Counted from the stretch's first letter, positions 25,054 to 33,299 are shown. The stretch is 64,000 nucleotides of DNA from Peptostreptococcus sp. MV1 (GCF_000758885.1 NZ_JRNB01000058.1:1-64000); one strand, 5' to 3'. Numbers and translations: made by a program. Notes: generated from the sequence alone by a model not told the origin.

Positions 25054-26403
25054 ATGAATGATGCATTATTAAAAATCGTAGTAGCCATAAATGGTATACT
25101 ATGGGGAAAAGTTTTACTGGTAATCCTTATTGGATGTGGTATTTTCTTTACTATATCTTTAAGGGGTATACAGCTAAGAAAATTTGCCAAGGCTTTTAAA
25201 CAGGCTTTTGGTGGATTTAGTTTAAAGGGTGAAAAGGCCGGGAAAGACGGGATGTCATCATTCCAGTCTCTTGCAACAGCAATAGCTGCCCAGGTTGGTA
25301 CAGGTAACCTAGCAGGTGCTGCAACAGCGATCGTTTCAGGTGGTCCAGGTGCAATATTCTGGATGTGGATCAGTGCTTTCTTTGGTATGGCAACAATATT
25401 TGCCGAAGCAGTTTTGGCACAGTTATTTAAGAAAGAGATCAATGGACATGTAACTGGTGGTCCAGCCTACTACTTAAGGTATGGTCTAAACAGCAAGTTC
25501 TTATCATCATTTTTTGCAGTCACAATAGTTTTGGCCCTAGGCTTTATAGGTAATATGGTTCAGGCAAACTCAATTGGTACAGCTTTTGAATCAGCTTTTC
25601 ATGTGAACCCACTAATAGTTGGTATTGTATTAGCAATTATATCTGGATTTATCTTTGTTGGTGGTGTTGCTAGAATAGCTTCTTTCACAGAAAAGATAGT
25701 ACCAATTATGGCAGGTTTTTATATACTAGGTGGTATAATAATACTTGTAATGATGGGTTCTCAGACAATTGACGCTATTAGGCAGATTTTTGTTGGAGCC
25801 TTCAATCCAACTGCAGTTATAGGTGGTGCTGCCGGTGTAGCTGTCAAGGATGCAATTAGGTATGGTGTCGCTAGAGGTCTATTCTCTAACGAAGCAGGTA
25901 TGGGTTCTACACCACATGCTCATGCAATTGCCAAGGTAGATGATCCTACTCAGCAGGGTCTAGTTGCTATAGTAGGTGTATTTATAGATACATTTGTAGT
26001 ACTTAATGTAAGTGCCCTAGTAATTATAGCTACTGGTGCCAACTTATCAGGTGAAACAGGTATAGCCGTAACTCAGAAGGCCTTTGAGACAGGCTTTGGA
26101 GCATTTGGTTTGGCCTTTGTTGCCATAGCCCTATTGTTCTTTGCCTTCTCAACTATAATAGGATGGTATTTCTTTGGTGAAGCCAATATCAAGTACCTAT
26201 TTGGTGAAAAGGGTCTAACTCCATACAGGCTGATAGTACTTGCATTTATAGTATTGGGTACATGTCTACATGTAGACCTTGTTTGGGAATTAGCAGATAT
26301 GTTCAATGGTATTATGGTAATACCTAACGTTATAGGTCTAATAGGTCTGTCTAAGTTAGTTAAAGACGCACTTGAAAAGGCAGAAGATAAGCATATACTT
26401 TAA
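25054..26403 (+). CDS. Sodium:alanine/glycine symporter (AGCS family)
   Basis: A 449-residue integral membrane protein with about 10-11 helices that imports alanine or glycine with sodium. Family signatures: GVFFTISLRG-like GIFFTISLRGIQL near the N-terminus, SSFQSLATAIAAQVGTGNLAGAATAIVSGGPGAIFWMW (AGCS motif, about 65-110), and RGLFSNEAGMGSTPHAHA near 275-292. The C-terminus is cytosolic and charged. It stands alone between the GHL10-CWB2 gene and a convergent LCP gene. D- and L-alanine supply for peptidoglycan would fit the surroundings, but import of glycine or alanine for fermentation is equally likely. Confidence 0.92.
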   Translation: MNDALLKIVVAINGILWGKVLLVILIGCGIFFTISLRGIQLRKFAKAFKQAFGGFSLKGEKAGKDGMSSFQSLATAIAAQVGTGNLAGAATAIVSGGPGAIFWMWISAFFGMATIFAEAVLAQLFKKEINGHVTGGPAYYLRYGLNSKFLSSFFAVTIVLALGFIGNMVQANSIGTAFESAFHVNPLIVGIVLAIISGFIFVGGVARIASFTEKIVPIMAGFYILGGIIILVMMGSQTIDAIRQIFVGAFNPTAVIGGAAGVAVKDAIRYGVARGLFSNEAGMGSTPHAHAIAKVDDPTQQGLVAIVGVFIDTFVVLNVSALVIIATGANLSGETGIAVTQKAFETGFGAFGLAFVAIALLFFAFSTIIGWYFFGEANIKYLFGEKGLTPYRLIVLAFIVLGTCLHVDLVWELADMFNGIMVIPNVIGLIGLSKLVKDALEKAEDKHIL

Positions 26404-26416
26404 TTTTACAAAATAC

Positions 26417-26462
26417 AAAATCGGGCGAATTTGATAACATGTCAAATTCAGCCCGATTTTTT
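26417..26462. terminator. Bidirectional terminator between convergent genes
   Basis: AAAATCGGGC / GCCCGATTTT arms with an inner AATTTGA/TCAAATT stem, T-runs at both ends. Serves the symporter (+) and the LCP gene (-). Confidence 0.85.
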
Positions 26463-26525
26463 CATTCTTAGATTATTCTCTTAGCTTTACAAGATAAGTT
26501 GACTTATGCTGATTAGGTCTATAGT

Positions 26526-27488
26526 CTAGTAGTCAATATCGTCAAATATAAACTGCTTTAAGAATTTTGTAGACACTGGGTCATATCTAATTACCCATCC
26601 GTGTCTACCATATATACCGTTAGTAGTATATTGTGGATTATCAACTAGTGGGAATTCTTTTTGTTTTATATTGTCAGTACCTATTCTAAGCGCATCTATT
26701 CCTATCTTAATCATATTTGTTGGAGACATACTAGAATCTATATATGGGGCTGCAGCCCTTAGTATCATAGGATACTTCAAAATAGATGTGTCCTTTATCT
26801 CCTTCATAATACTAGATACAATCATTCTTTGTCTATTATCCCTACCAAAGGCAGAATCATTGTGTCTGATTCTGGCAAATGACAAGGCCTGGTAGCTATT
26901 AAGCTTTTGGGTTCCAGCGTTTTCTACTAGCTTCATTGGCCCCTTGTCCTTATTTGTAGACCATGAATATGTCTCCGGTATAAACTTGTTGAGTTCAGCT
27001 ATTTCATTTTGAGTAACGTCTACTGTAACTCCACCAAGACTATCAATAATGGCCATAAATGATTGGAAGTTGATCATGGCAAATTCATCTATATCTATAT
27101 CAAAATTTTCTTCAATTGTCCTGATTAATAGGTCCTCTTTACCAAAGGCATAAGCGTGTGTCAATTTTGACTTGCCATAGCCGGGTATACTGACAAAAGT
27201 ATCTCTAGCTAGGGATGTTATTTTTATATCATTATGGACGCTGTCAAGAGTGACAATCATCATAGAATCTGACCTAGAAGAAGTCTCTCCAGGCCTAGCA
27301 TCCGTTCCCATAACAAGGATATTTTTGATGCCATCTGCATGCATATGTGACTTGTCATGAAGACTACTTGTATTGAGGTCTTTATTATGGACGTCTTTTA
27401 GTATAGAAGTAGTTAGGGCAAAGGCTCCAATTGGTAGCAATATGACTAATACAAGTAAAAATCTGACGAAATTTCTGAGTTTAAACAT
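26526..27488 (-). CDS. LCP (LytR-CpsA-Psr) family wall-polymer ligase, copy 1
   Basis: Transfers lipid-linked polymers onto peptidoglycan at the outer face of the membrane. The 320-residue protein has a short cytosolic start, one membrane helix (about 7-27) and the LCP domain: ILVMGTDARPGE, SRSDSMMIVTLD, ITSLARDTFVSIPGYG, KLTHAYAFG, DSLGGVTVDV and LSFARIRHND..GRDNRQR. These include the Arg/Asp residues that bind the pyrophosphate-lipid head group. Start ATG with SD AGGTAGGTG. It is a paralogue of the gene at 27782. C. difficile has a similar LCP pair that attaches the CWB2-binding polysaccharide PSII; the same job is inferred here. Confidence 0.9.
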   Translation of the reverse strand: MFKLRNFVRFLLVLVILLPIGAFALTTSILKDVHNKDLNTSSLHDKSHMHADGIKNILVMGTDARPGETSSRSDSMMIVTLDSVHNDIKITSLARDTFVSIPGYGKSKLTHAYAFGKEDLLIRTIEENFDIDIDEFAMINFQSFMAIIDSLGGVTVDVTQNEIAELNKFIPETYSWSTNKDKGPMKLVENAGTQKLNSYQALSFARIRHNDSAFGRDNRQRMIVSSIMKEIKDTSILKYPMILRAAAPYIDSSMSPTNMIKIGIDALRIGTDNIKQKEFPLVDNPQYTTNGIYGRHGWVIRYDPVSTKFLKQFIFDDIDY

Positions 27489-27662
27489 TTAAACACCTAC
27501 CTTTCTAGCCAATTATATTCCAATAAGATTAAATAAACCATAACTGCAGAGTCTACCCTTTTCACCAATAGCAAGCCAGTATTAAATTGATAAAAATCGG
27601 ATATAGCTATTTATCTATGTCAATTTAGAGTTTATATAAGGCATAAAGGGTATTATAAATGA

Positions 27663-27720
27663 AAAAATAGGAGCTTTACATTCATTTAGCTGAGTTTTAG
27701 AATGTAAAGCCCCTATTTTT
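27663..27720 (-). terminator. Terminator between the two LCP genes
   Basis: AAAAATAGG and GCTTTACATTC with their complements around a 16-base loop, ending in T5. It would stop the upstream LCP transcript, so the two copies are transcribed separately. The rest of the 293-nt gap shows a TATAAT before copy 1 and nothing else recognisable. Confidence 0.75.
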
Positions 27721-27781
27721 AAATGCCATATACCAAGACGATCTTCAAATGGTAAATGGCTATATTCGAACATATATCAAT

Positions 27782-28822
27782 TTAATAAGCAACAGACATA
27801 TATTCCCTATCTCTAATATACTGTGTTTTGTTTCCGGCCTCTTTCCACAATTGCTGGGCTGTTGTGATTTCTCCCGGCGTAGGTTTTATATTGTCAAATA
27901 TATACTTGTGAAGCAAGTCAACCTCATAGCTCTCAAACGGTATTACATAGCCAGACTCTGGAAGTCTAATCTCATTTTCCGGGTGAAGAGGGAACTGCAT
28001 AGTATCAATAGTCAAGTTACCTATTGATAGGACATCCTTACCTAAATACATAATATCTGTAGGATTCATATTAGTCTTTACATATGGCTTGACAGCATCA
28101 AGTAGTTTAGGATACTTGGTTATAGAAATACCATTTACCTTGTGGATAATCGCCTCTATTACCTTTCTTTGCCTATCATCTCTTTGCATCGTTCCGTCAC
28201 TCTTTCTGATTCGAGCATATGTAAGAGCCTGGTAACCAACTAAAGTCTGCCTACCAGATTTTTTGAATTCCTTTATTGGACCATTTTTATGGTCACTCCA
28301 ATAGTAGCACTCAGTGACAAACCTATTTAGCTCAGGAATTTCTTGTTTCTTGACATCTATCTCGATGCCACCTAGGGCATCAACTATATCCATAAAGGAG
28401 AAGAAATCCACCTTAGCATAGTTCTGTATATCAAGTTTAAAGTTATCTTCTATAGTTTGTATCAACAATTTTTCCTTACCGTATGCATATGCATGAGTCA
28501 GTTTTTGGTAGCCATGATCAGGTATCTTGACATAGGTGTCCCTACCAAGTGATGTTAATTTTAGTTTTTTATGCTTGTTATCCACAGTCAATATCATCAT
28601 GGAGTCTGACCTAGCCACTTCCTCACCAGGTCTGGCATCACTACCAACCAAAAGTATATTAATAATCTCATTATCGAACTTGTATTTATTTGAAGTCAAC
28701 ATATCAAAATTACCATTTATTTGCATGCTTTTTAGCTTTGAATAGACAACCCCGGCAAAAGTAACTGGGATTGCAACGACTAGGACTGCTAGAAAAATCA
28801 CGAATTTTCTAAGAGCAGACAA
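27782..28822 (-). CDS. LCP family wall-polymer ligase, copy 2
   Basis: A 346-residue paralogue of the adjacent LCP gene. Membrane helix at about 6-27, then ILLVGSDARPGE, ARSDSMMILTVD, LTSLGRDTYVKIPDHG, KLTHAYAYG, DALGGIEIDV and LTYARIRKSD..QRDDRQR. It has a C-terminal extension of about 25 residues after the conserved domain (TAQQLWKEAG...). The start is a TTG with SD AAGGTGAT; no ATG fits. Two LCP copies may serve different polymers or back each other up. Confidence 0.9.
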   Translation of the reverse strand: MSALRKFVIFLAVLVVAIPVTFAGVVYSKLKSMQINGNFDMLTSNKYKFDNEIINILLVGSDARPGEEVARSDSMMILTVDNKHKKLKLTSLGRDTYVKIPDHGYQKLTHAYAYGKEKLLIQTIEDNFKLDIQNYAKVDFFSFMDIVDALGGIEIDVKKQEIPELNRFVTECYYWSDHKNGPIKEFKKSGRQTLVGYQALTYARIRKSDGTMQRDDRQRKVIEAIIHKVNGISITKYPKLLDAVKPYVKTNMNPTDIMYLGKDVLSIGNLTIDTMQFPLHPENEIRLPESGYVIPFESYEVDLLHKYIFDNIKPTPGEITTAQQLWKEAGNKTQYIRDREYMSVAY

Positions 28823-28942
28823 AAAATCACCTTCTTTTCTTTAAAGTTACATAAACTATTATATTAAATAAAGTTTGACTAGTAAAGGGGAATATTGAAA
28901 AATATGGATAAATTTTATTTGATTTATATGACAAGTGGTATA

Positions 28943-28951
28943 TGGTATAAT
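28943..28951 (+). promoter_or_regulatory. Extended -10 promoter of the HAD gene
   Basis: TGG-TATAAT (TATAAT 28946-28951) with no good -35, 32 nt before the start codon. Confidence 0.5.
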
Positions 28952-28983
28952 ATTAGTGAAAAGCAATATTATGAGGAGGGTTT

Positions 28984-29772
28984 ATGGTAAAATTAATAAC
29001 AGTAGATATGGATGGTACATTTTTAAATGACAATAAGGAAATGAGTCCTGAATTTGATAGGGTATTTAAATCCTTGAAAGAGAAACAAATAAAATTTTGT
29101 GCAGCAAGTGGTAGGCAATTGGCTAGCCTCAAATCTGTATTTGATGAATATAAGGATGAGATGCTCTTTGTAGCTGAGAATGGTGCTGTAATGGAAATAG
29201 ACGGTCAAGTAATTATTAATGCGACACTTACTAGAGATGTAAGTGATAGATTTTTGAATAGACTAAAGCAGTTAGACGATATGAGAATTCTGTATTGTAC
29301 ATCTGATTACTCATACATAGACAGGACAGATGAAGAGTCTATGGAAAATGCTAGAATGTATCTTCCTAAGTTTGGTATAGTAAAAGATTTTACTAAATTG
29401 GATAAATTACCAGTCAAGATATCTGTACATTCAAAAAATGGTTATTACAACGATTTTAAATTGTTGGTAGAGGAGTTTTCTGATGAAGCCAGCATATGTA
29501 CATCGGGCTTTGATTGGTTGGATATTGTGCCTAAGGGAACCAACAAGGGGACTGCTATAGCCAAGATGCAGGATATGCTTGGAATTAGCCCTCAAGAAAC
29601 AATGGCCTTTGGTGACCAGATGAATGATTTTGAAATGATTAACCAGGCCTACTATAGTTATGCTATGGACAATGCCATAGATGAAATTAAACAGATAGCT
29701 AGGTATACAGCTCCTAGTAACAATGAATTTGGTGTAGTGTCAACCATTAAGGAAGTATTTTCTATTGATTAG
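28984..29772 (+). CDS. HAD-superfamily phosphatase, Cof type
   Basis: A 262-residue cytosolic sugar- or nucleotide-phosphate phosphatase. Motif I VDMDGTFL (Asp8, Asp10), motif II AASGRQL (Ser), motif III Lys in KGTNKGTAI, and motif IV FGDQMNDFEMI with the metal-binding Asp residues. The C2-type cap between motifs II and III (about 85-185) marks the Cof/YidA subfamily. Substrate cannot be told from sequence. It is followed after 13 nt by the amidase-like gene and probably shares its transcript. Confidence 0.88.
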   Translation: MVKLITVDMDGTFLNDNKEMSPEFDRVFKSLKEKQIKFCAASGRQLASLKSVFDEYKDEMLFVAENGAVMEIDGQVIINATLTRDVSDRFLNRLKQLDDMRILYCTSDYSYIDRTDEESMENARMYLPKFGIVKDFTKLDKLPVKISVHSKNGYYNDFKLLVEEFSDEASICTSGFDWLDIVPKGTNKGTAIAKMQDMLGISPQETMAFGDQMNDFEMINQAYYSYAMDNAIDEIKQIARYTAPSNNEFGVVSTIKEVFSID

Positions 29773-29785
29773 TAAGGAGTAGATT

Positions 29786-30799
29786 ATGGGAAAGAAGGTT
29801 AAAAGAACACATAGGGGGTCTAGTAATAGAAGGATCAGTAGTCATAATAAGCCTAGTCAGCGCCAAAAAAGGGGCAATAGAAGTGGCAAGAAAAAAATTA
29901 TAAAGTCTAGGCTATTTTTGATGCTATTTATCGTATTCATCTTCTTCTTTGCAGTAGGAAGGCTGGTATGGACTGGTCACAAAAATGCCCAGGCCAAAAA
30001 AGCCTTGGAAGAGGCTCAAAATCAGAAGTCAATAGAGGTTATGGAAGAAAAAAAGAGGAATGTCATAAATGTAGCAATAGATGCTGCCAAGGGTGGTATA
30101 AACGAAGGTATGACAGCCTATAGAGGCAGTCACAAAGAAAAGGATATAAATCTAGAAATAGCAAAATTTATAAAAGATAATTTATCAGGTCAGGAAGATA
30201 TAAATGTGATAATGGTTAGAGCCTATGACGAGGACAAAAAGTTAGCAGATAGGGTAGCATATGCTAAAAAAAATCAGGCAGACCTCTATATTTCTGTAAG
30301 ATTAAGTGCCCAGTCTGGTAGAAATGATGCCTCGGGTATAGATACCTACTATATCAGTCCAGAAAACATTGACTATAGTTCTCTTGATAAGTCGAAAGAG
30401 GAGTCTGCCAGCAAGGATATTAAAACTAATTCGAGTTCAAATGAGCTAGTTGGTAAGGACGATATAAATGAAAAAAGCAAGTCTGAAAAGGAAAAGACTA
30501 TTAAACCAGAGAGAGATAACTTATCTAAGCTTTTGGCAGAAAATATTCAAAATACGACCATATCCTACATAGAAATGAGGGATAGGGGTATACTAGATAA
30601 AAAATTTGATATATTAAACTATACCCAGATGCCGGCTGTAATAGTCCAGTGTGGCTTTATCAGTAACAAGGATGATGCTGAAAAGTTGGAAAATGAAAAG
30701 TACCAACAAGATATAGCTCAAGGTATCAGTGAAGGCATACTAAAGTTTGTGGATGAAAATAGGAAGGCCATAATAAAGGACAGGATAAACTATAGGTAG
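29786..30799 (+). CDS. Membrane-anchored Amidase_3-like protein with degenerate active site
   Basis: A 337-residue protein: a very basic N-terminus (1-45, many Lys/Arg/Ser), one membrane helix (about 47-63), a coiled Ala/Glu segment, then an Amidase_3-like domain (about 92-330). The fold is well kept (NVAIDAAKGG, SHKEKDINLEIA, DLYISVRLS, GIDTYYI, PAVIVQCGFISN), but three of four catalytic positions are replaced. The first zinc His is Lys102, the second His is Arg172 and the catalytic Glu is Gln288; only Glu118 remains. An acidic/Ser-rich insert lies at about 195-245. It is probably a non-catalytic wall-binding or regulatory relative of amidases. I see no frameshift or stop, so it is not a pseudogene by decay. 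Confidence 0.8.
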   Translation: MGKKVKRTHRGSSNRRISSHNKPSQRQKRGNRSGKKKIIKSRLFLMLFIVFIFFFAVGRLVWTGHKNAQAKKALEEAQNQKSIEVMEEKKRNVINVAIDAAKGGINEGMTAYRGSHKEKDINLEIAKFIKDNLSGQEDINVIMVRAYDEDKKLADRVAYAKKNQADLYISVRLSAQSGRNDASGIDTYYISPENIDYSSLDKSKEESASKDIKTNSSSNELVGKDDINEKSKSEKEKTIKPERDNLSKLLAENIQNTTISYIEMRDRGILDKKFDILNYTQMPAVIVQCGFISNKDDAEKLENEKYQQDIAQGISEGILKFVDENRKAIIKDRINYR

Positions 30800-30850
30800 T
30801 TCATTATCTGTCTTTGCAGAATTTACAGAAAATATTTAAATAAAAATTGG

Positions 30851-30887
30851 TATTTTACTAGATTTTCGGGTAAAATACTGATATAAT
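30851..30887 (+). promoter_or_regulatory. Promoter with overlapping palindrome before ptsH
   Basis: TATTTTAC-N11-GTAAAATA (30851-30877) overlaps the -35 area (TAGATT 30859-30864) of a promoter with -10 TATAAT (30882-30887). A repressor site is plausible; it may instead be the 3' hairpin of the preceding gene. Confidence 0.5.
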
Positions 30888-30893
30888 AGTTTT

Positions 30894-31024
30894 TATCAGA
30901 TGGATGGGGACGAAAAATGACCTCTAGGGTCGCAAAGCGTCAAAAGCCATTTGTTAAAGGAAAGTTTATAAGAAAGTCTATATCGTCTTAGGTTTTCACA
31001 AATACAAGATTTTTGGAGGTTATC
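30894..31024 (+). ncRNA. Structured 5' leader of ptsH
   Basis: About 130 nt between the predicted transcription start and the ptsH ATG. A nested fold is visible: outer AGATGG/CCATTT, then GACG/CGTC, then GACC/GGTC. An internal loop AAAAAT faces GCAAAG. It has no T-run, so any control would be at translation or RNA stability. No known riboswitch consensus was recognised. Confidence 0.35.
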
Positions 31025-31288
31025 ATGGAAAAGAAAGTTACAATTATCAACGAAACAGGTTTACATGCTAGACCAGCTAGTATGTTCGTAAAGAAGGCAT
31101 CTGAATTTAAGTCAAGCGTAGAGTTAATCCACGATGGTGAAAAGGTAAATGCTAAGTCAATAATGGGTATAATGAAGCTAGGTCTAGCTAAGGGAACTGA
31201 AGTAGTTATCGAAACTCACGGTGAAGATGAAGAGTTAGCTTTAAACTCAATAGTAGAATTAATAGAAAGTGGTTTTGGAGAAAAATAG
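31025..31288 (+). CDS. ptsH: Phosphocarrier protein HPr
   Basis: An 87-residue carrier that takes phosphate from enzyme I on His and passes it to sugar-specific EIIA proteins of the PTS. His14 lies in the signature TGLHARPAS; the regulatory Ser45 lies in AKSIMGIM, the site of HPr kinase in Firmicutes, so it can also serve carbon-catabolite control. The ATG at 31025 is chosen because the in-frame GAGGTT just upstream is the SD. Enzyme I follows in the same direction. Confidence 0.96.
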   Translation: MEKKVTIINETGLHARPASMFVKKASEFKSSVELIHDGEKVNAKSIMGIMKLGLAKGTEVVIETHGEDEELALNSIVELIESGFGEK

Positions 31289-31303
31289 TATAAACTAAAC
31301 TGT

Positions 31304-31333
31304 AAAATGTTAAGAGTTTTCTCTTAACATTTT
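31304..31333 (+). terminator. Intercistronic hairpin between ptsH and ptsI
   Basis: Perfect 13-bp stem (AAAATGTTAAGAG and complement) with TTTT loop; its right arm ends in TTTT. Probably lets only part of the transcription or mRNA reach ptsI, giving more HPr than enzyme I. Confidence 0.6.
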
Positions 31334-31356
31334 ATTTGCATTTAATGGAGGTAGTT

Positions 31357-33072
31357 ATGTTTTTTAATGGTATAGGAGCATCACCAGGGATTGTAATCGG
31401 TAAGGCCCTAGTGATAGAAGAAAATGAAATAGTAATAGAAAAGAAGTCAATCAGCGATCTTGATGCTGAAGTCAAAAAATTAAATGATGCAGTTGCAGTG
31501 TCAAAGGCTGAACTTGAAAAGGTGAAAGAGAAGGTAGCCAATGACCTAGGTGAGGAAGAGGCAGAAATCTTTGGTGCTCATTTATTGGTTCTAGAAGATC
31601 CTGAATTTATAGGTGAGGCAGAAAACAAGATAAAGTCAGAGTCTCTAAATGCTGAATATGCCCTAAATGAAGTAAAGGATATGTTCGTGACTATATTCGA
31701 GTCAATGGACAATGACTACATGAGGGAGAGAGCAGCGGATATTAAGGACGTTACAAACAGAGTACTTAGACATATATTAGGTGTCAAGATAGTAGACCTA
31801 TCTGCAATTGACGAAGAAGTAGTCTTGGTAGCCCATGACCTAACTCCTTCAGATACAGCTACAATGAACAAGGCTATGGTTCAGGGCTTCTTGACTGACG
31901 TAGGTGGTAGGACTTCTCATACAGCTATTATGTCAAGGACACTAGAGATACCAGCAATAGTTGGCCTAAGTGATATCACAATCCAGGCCAAGGACGGAGA
32001 TATCCTAGTATTTGATGGTGACAAGGGGCAGGTATACATCAACCCAGACCAGCCTCTAATCGATGAATATACAGAGAAGAAGAAGGTCTTTGAAGAAGAC
32101 AAGAAGGCCCTAGCCCTATTAAAGGGTCAGGAATCTAAGACTCTAGACGGCAAGAGGGTTGAGTTGGCTGGTAACATAGGAACTCCAGATGATATTGAAG
32201 GCCTAATCAAAAACGACGCTGAAGGTGTTGGTCTGTACAGGACAGAATTCCTATATATGAACAATGACGAATTCCCAAGCGAAGACATCCAGTACGAAGC
32301 CTACAAGAAGGTTTTAGAAGGCATGGACGGAAAGCCTGTTGTAATCAGAACTCTAGATATAGGTGGAGATAAGAAGCTTAGCTATTTTGAAATGGAAGAA
32401 GAAATGAATCCATTCCTAGGATATAGGGCTATCAGGCTTTGTCTAGATAAGACAGAAATATTCAGGACTCAGCTAAGAGCCTTATACAGGGCTTCTGTTC
32501 ATGGTAAGCTTAGAATCATGTTCCCAATGATATCTTCACTAGAAGAACTATTATCTGCTAAGGAAATGTGTCAGAAGGTTAAAGAAGAGCTAAAGGCCGA
32601 AGGAATTCAGTATTCAGAAGATGTAGATCTAGGTATGATGATAGAAATACCATCTGCAGCAGTAATATCTGATATATTGGCCAAGCATGTAGACTTCTTC
32701 TCTATAGGAACAAACGATCTCATCCAGTATACTTGTGCAGTGGATAGGATGAACCAGAAGATCAGTTATCTTTACAACCAGTTCAACCCGGCTGTATTGA
32801 GATTAATCAGACTAGTAATAAAGAATGCCCACCAGGAAGGCAAGTGGGTAGGTATGTGTGGTGAATCTGCAGGAGACCAGAAGATGATACCAATCCTGTT
32901 AGGATTTGGTCTAGACGAGTTCTCAATGTCTCCAATATCTATACTAAGAGCTAGAAGGTTGATAAATTCTCTTACGGAAGCAGATATGAAGAAGCTTTCT
33001 GATGAAGTTCTATCTTTAGGTACTGCCAAAGAAATAGAAGCCTATATGGACAAGTTTATAGCTTCTAAGTAG
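31357..33072 (+). CDS. ptsI: PTS enzyme I (phosphoenolpyruvate-protein phosphotransferase)
   Basis: A 571-residue cytosolic enzyme that moves phosphate from PEP to HPr. The N-terminal HPr-binding helices (LDAEVKKLNDAV...) are followed by the swivelling phosphohistidine domain, His188 in GGRTSHTAIMSR. The C-terminal PEP-binding barrel has GVGLYRTEFLYM, RTLDIGGDKKL, FFSIGTNDLIQYT and the catalytic Cys in GMCGESAGD. The ATG at 31357 follows SD GGAGGT; two in-frame ATGs upstream lack one. Length and motifs are standard. Confidence 0.96.
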   Translation: MFFNGIGASPGIVIGKALVIEENEIVIEKKSISDLDAEVKKLNDAVAVSKAELEKVKEKVANDLGEEEAEIFGAHLLVLEDPEFIGEAENKIKSESLNAEYALNEVKDMFVTIFESMDNDYMRERAADIKDVTNRVLRHILGVKIVDLSAIDEEVVLVAHDLTPSDTATMNKAMVQGFLTDVGGRTSHTAIMSRTLEIPAIVGLSDITIQAKDGDILVFDGDKGQVYINPDQPLIDEYTEKKKVFEEDKKALALLKGQESKTLDGKRVELAGNIGTPDDIEGLIKNDAEGVGLYRTEFLYMNNDEFPSEDIQYEAYKKVLEGMDGKPVVIRTLDIGGDKKLSYFEMEEEMNPFLGYRAIRLCLDKTEIFRTQLRALYRASVHGKLRIMFPMISSLEELLSAKEMCQKVKEELKAEGIQYSEDVDLGMMIEIPSAAVISDILAKHVDFFSIGTNDLIQYTCAVDRMNQKISYLYNQFNPAVLRLIRLVIKNAHQEGKWVGMCGESAGDQKMIPILLGFGLDEFSMSPISILRARRLINSLTEADMKKLSDEVLSLGTAKEIEAYMDKFIASK

Positions 33073-33159
33073 GTGGGACTAGATAGGACCAATATGGTAC
33101 AACATATATCATATATATGACTCAAATAAACTAAAAAATAAAAAATATATGCTATACTA

Positions 33160-33197
33160 ATTGATTTTTTAGGGGCTAAAAACCCTAAAAAATCAAT
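33160..33197. repeat. 15-bp perfect inverted repeat
   Basis: ATTGATTTTTTAGGG and its complement around an eight-base loop, 90 nt after ptsI. No T-run on the plus strand after it; may be an RNA 3'-end element or first of two stop signals. Confidence 0.45.
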
Positions 33198-33216
33198 AGT
33201 TTTAGCGATTTTACAC

Positions 33217-33258
33217 AAATAAGGTAGATTGGATTATCATCCGTATACCTTATTTTTT
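33217..33258 (+). terminator. Terminator downstream of ptsI
   Basis: AAATAAGGTA / TACCTTATTT arms followed by a T-run. Ends the pts transcript. Confidence 0.8.
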
Positions 33259-33270
33259 TGTAAAAAAAGC

Positions 33271-33299
33271 TAGACGTAGGCCGATAAATGTGTTAATAT
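33271..33299 (+). promoter_or_regulatory. Promoter of the 33350 gene
   Basis: -35 TAGACG (33271-33276), 17-bp spacer, -10 TAATAT (33294-33299). Confidence 0.45.

Noticed and set aside
2932-28822. Horizontally acquired island (transposase, integrase, att sites)
   Set aside because: No mobile-element genes or direct flanking repeats were seen, and codon use looks like that of the housekeeping genes.
30894-31024. Cyclic-di-GMP (GEMM) riboswitch because of GGGTCGCAAAGC
   Set aside because: The upstream GCACA-GGGCAAACC half and the second hairpin are missing, so only a short resemblance remains.
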